A DNA stretch of 41,142 bases from Streptomyces wedmorensis (lineage in GTDB: Bacteria > Actinomycetota > Actinomycetes > Streptomycetales > Streptomycetaceae). The DNA lies in contig NZ_JNWK01000066.1 of assembly GCF_000716445.1 (NCBI RefSeq), positions 1-41,142 of the forward strand, written 5' to 3'. Numbering within the stretch: the first letter of the stretch is position 1; each line of letters starts with the position of its first letter. The notes beneath the pieces are model-generated. The model was not told the origin of the DNA. It saw only the letters and a list, made by a program, of their open reading frames with translations, and made no database searches. Both the position numbers and the translations under genes were made by a program. Of this stretch, positions 39,792 through 41,142 are shown piece after piece.

Positions 39792-40835
39792 ATGACCGGT
39801 GACGGCTCGTACGAGCGCGACCGTGCGTACATCACGACCCGGATCACGGCCGACGGACGGGACGGTTATCCGGTGGAGCCCGGGCGTTACCGCCTGATCA
39901 TCGCCCGGGCCTGCCCGTGGGCGAACCGGAGCGCGATCGTTCGCCGTCTGATGGGACTGGAGGGCGTGCTCCCGATGGGGATCGCCGGACCCCTGCACGA
40001 CGAGCGGAGCTGGTGCTTCCACCTCGACCCCGGAGGCCGGGATCCGGTCCTCGGGATCGAGTGGCTGAGGGAGGCGTACGTGGCGCGCTCACCCGGCTAC
40101 TCGAAGGGCATCACCGTGCCCGCGATCGTCGACGTCCCGACCGGCCGGGTGGTGACCAACGACTTCGAGCGGATCACGCTCGACCTGGGCGGCGAGTGGA
40201 CGGCCCATCAGCGGGACGGGGCGCCGGAGCTGTATCCGGAGAGGTGGCGCGACGAGATCGACGACGTGGCCGGCAAGGTGTACCGGGACGTCAACAACGG
40301 CGTCTACCAGTGCGGCTTCGCCGGTTCCCAGGCGGCGTACGACCGGGCGTACCGAAGGCTGTGGGAACGACTGGACTGGCTGGAGGAGCGGCTCGGACGC
40401 CGGCGCTATCTGGTCGGCGACACCCTCACCGAGGCCGACGTCCGCCTGTTCCCGACCCTCGTGCGCTTCGACGCCGTCTACCACGGCCACTTCAAGTGCA
40501 ACCGGCACAAGCTGAGCGAACTGCCGGCCCTCTGGGCCTACGCGCGGGACCTGTTCCAGACGTCCGGCTTCGGGGACACGATCGACTTCGCGCAGATCAA
40601 GGCGCACTACTACGTCGTCCATCACGACATCAATCCGACCGGGATCGTCCCCCGGGGCCCGGACGTCCGCGCCTGGCTCGCGCCGCACCACCGGGAGGAA
40701 CTCGGCGGCCGGCCCTTCGGCGACGGCACCCCGCCCGGGCCGCCGCCCCCGGCCGAGCGCGTGCCGCCGCTCGGCCCGGAATCCGATACGGATCTCGATG
40801 CCACCGGACCCCGCTGCCGCAGGTCGGCCACGTAG
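39792..40835 (+). CDS. Xi-class glutathione S-transferase / glutathionyl-hydroquinone reductase-like
   Basis: A 347-aa member of the Ecm4/YqjG (Xi) GST class. The catalytic cysteine motif is ARACPWANR (C41), and the C-terminal all-helical domain has YLVGDTLTEADVRLFPTLVRFDAVY and HFKCNRHKLSELP, which are diagnostic. The enzymes reduce S-glutathionyl hydroquinones. Actinobacteria mostly lack glutathione and use mycothiol, so this copy may use mycothiolated substrates; that is inference. The Pro-rich C-terminal tail (about 30 residues) is unusual. The ATG has GGAGGAGGG upstream. Confidence 0.92.
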   Translation: MTGDGSYERDRAYITTRITADGRDGYPVEPGRYRLIIARACPWANRSAIVRRLMGLEGVLPMGIAGPLHDERSWCFHLDPGGRDPVLGIEWLREAYVARSPGYSKGITVPAIVDVPTGRVVTNDFERITLDLGGEWTAHQRDGAPELYPERWRDEIDDVAGKVYRDVNNGVYQCGFAGSQAAYDRAYRRLWERLDWLEERLGRRRYLVGDTLTEADVRLFPTLVRFDAVYHGHFKCNRHKLSELPALWAYARDLFQTSGFGDTIDFAQIKAHYYVVHHDINPTGIVPRGPDVRAWLAPHHREELGGRPFGDGTPPGPPPPAERVPPLGPESDTDLDATGPRCRRSAT

Positions 40836-40854
40836 CTCCGGGCCCCGGTCAGCC

Positions 40855-41048
40855 CTAGGGCCTGTCCGGCGGATCAGGGCCTGGGGCCTGTCTGACGATT
40901 CCTGTCGGGTCCGGCCCGCCCGGCACGCACGCTCGCCGCACGGCCGAAACGCCCCAGTAGCTCCGCTACGAGGGCGCCCCGGCCGCACGCCGATCGCATG
41001 CACCGAACGACCCGGCCTGATCCGACGCGAATTGTCAGACAGGCCCTA
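40855..41048. mobile_element. MITE-like palindromic element with duplicated left end
   Basis: Left end GGGCCTGTCTGACGATTC (40884-40901) pairs with GAATTGTCAGACAGGCCC (41029-41046) at 17 of 18 positions. An outer CTAGGGCCTGTC (40855-40866) also matches the right end to 41048 exactly. The 160-bp interior is a long imperfect palindrome with GTAGC-TCC-GCTAC at its centre (40957-40969). No ORF is carried. It looks like a non-autonomous transposable element with a repeated left end. Confidence 0.7.
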
Positions 41049-41092
41049 GTCTTCTGAGTCAGGAATTCTGTTCAGATGTATAGGCTTGCCCT

Positions 41093-41142
41093 ATGGCACG
41101 TACGGGGCGGCCGAAGGCCGAGTTGATCCTGTCGGATAAGGA
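41093..41142 (+). CDS. IS630-type transposase, first 16 codons (cut by window edge)
   Basis: From the ATG at 41093 the sequence reads MARTGRPKAELILSDK, the typical opening of the helix-turn-helix domain of IS630-family transposases in streptomycetes. The rest lies outside. The AT-rich bases just before it (from 41048) could be its terminal repeat. Identification rests on the first residues alone. Confidence 0.7.
   Translation, partial: MARTGRPKAELILSDK

Noticed and set aside
1..41142. tRNA, rRNA, riboswitch or replication origin
   Set aside because: No cloverleaf, conserved rRNA stretch or DnaA-box cluster was recognised by eye; a dedicated scan was not possible.

Overview
The window is high-GC (roughly 73% by eye) DNA with the codon bias, leaderless-promoter style and gene families of a streptomycete or close actinobacterial relative: OpcA, HxlR/ROK/LacI regulators, a mycothiol-era Xi-class GST, frequent GTG/TTG starts and GTGA/ATGA stop-start overlaps. 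No rRNA, tRNA or CRISPR array was recognised.

Region 1 (1-10.5 kb) is a sugar-catabolism block. A leftward operon rhaI, rhaEW, rhaB, lutA, lutB (cut by the left edge) would take L-rhamnose to rhamnulose, rhamnulose-1-phosphate, dihydroxyacetone phosphate plus lactaldehyde, lactate and then pyruvate. Divergent from it are the mutarotase rhaM and a LacI-family regulator; two TGAAW-N2-WTTCA operators lie between. Next come divergent xylA and xylB, separated by an AT-rich XylR-like dyad. xylB carries a roughly 97-residue repetitive insertion.

Region 2 (10.5-23.5 kb) is mostly cell-envelope and regulatory: a lipoprotein, a tiny membrane protein, a class C beta-lactamase-fold protein that has lost all its catalytic motifs, a ketopantoate-reductase-like enzyme coupled to an HxlR regulator, a ROK regulator behind two dyads, a MacB-like ABC exporter pair, a monoacylglycerol-lipase-like hydrolase, an SPFH protein coupled to an M23 peptidase, and a WGR/beta-propeller gene with a near-perfect PafBC-type DNA-damage promoter and a predicted leaderless start.

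Region 3 (23.5-31.5 kb) has small membrane proteins (DUF350, HdeD-like, DoxX), an M20 dipeptidase, a stand-alone opcA, four tandem hairpin repeats, a CE7 acetyl-xylan/cephalosporin C esterase behind a 40-bp compound dyad, a STAS protein, a TetR regulator with no canonical start codon, and an MFS exporter whose promoter spacer holds a likely operator.

Region 4 (31.6-37.3 kb) is the most novel-looking: three co-oriented genes, an HNH endonuclease, a 497-aa protein of unknown family and an 899-aa protein with two PLD-type HxK motifs, the last two overlapping. This is a candidate nuclease-based defence module. It sits beside a DUF2975/XRE pair with its own dyads and a 17-bp-stem terminator.

Region 5 (37.3-41.1 kb) holds a DUF1254/DUF1214 protein, a SixA-like phosphatase, a glutathionyl-hydroquinone-reductase-like GST, a MITE-like palindromic element and, at the right edge, the first codons of an IS630-type transposase. 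Functional statements rest on motif recognition by eye; no database search was possible.
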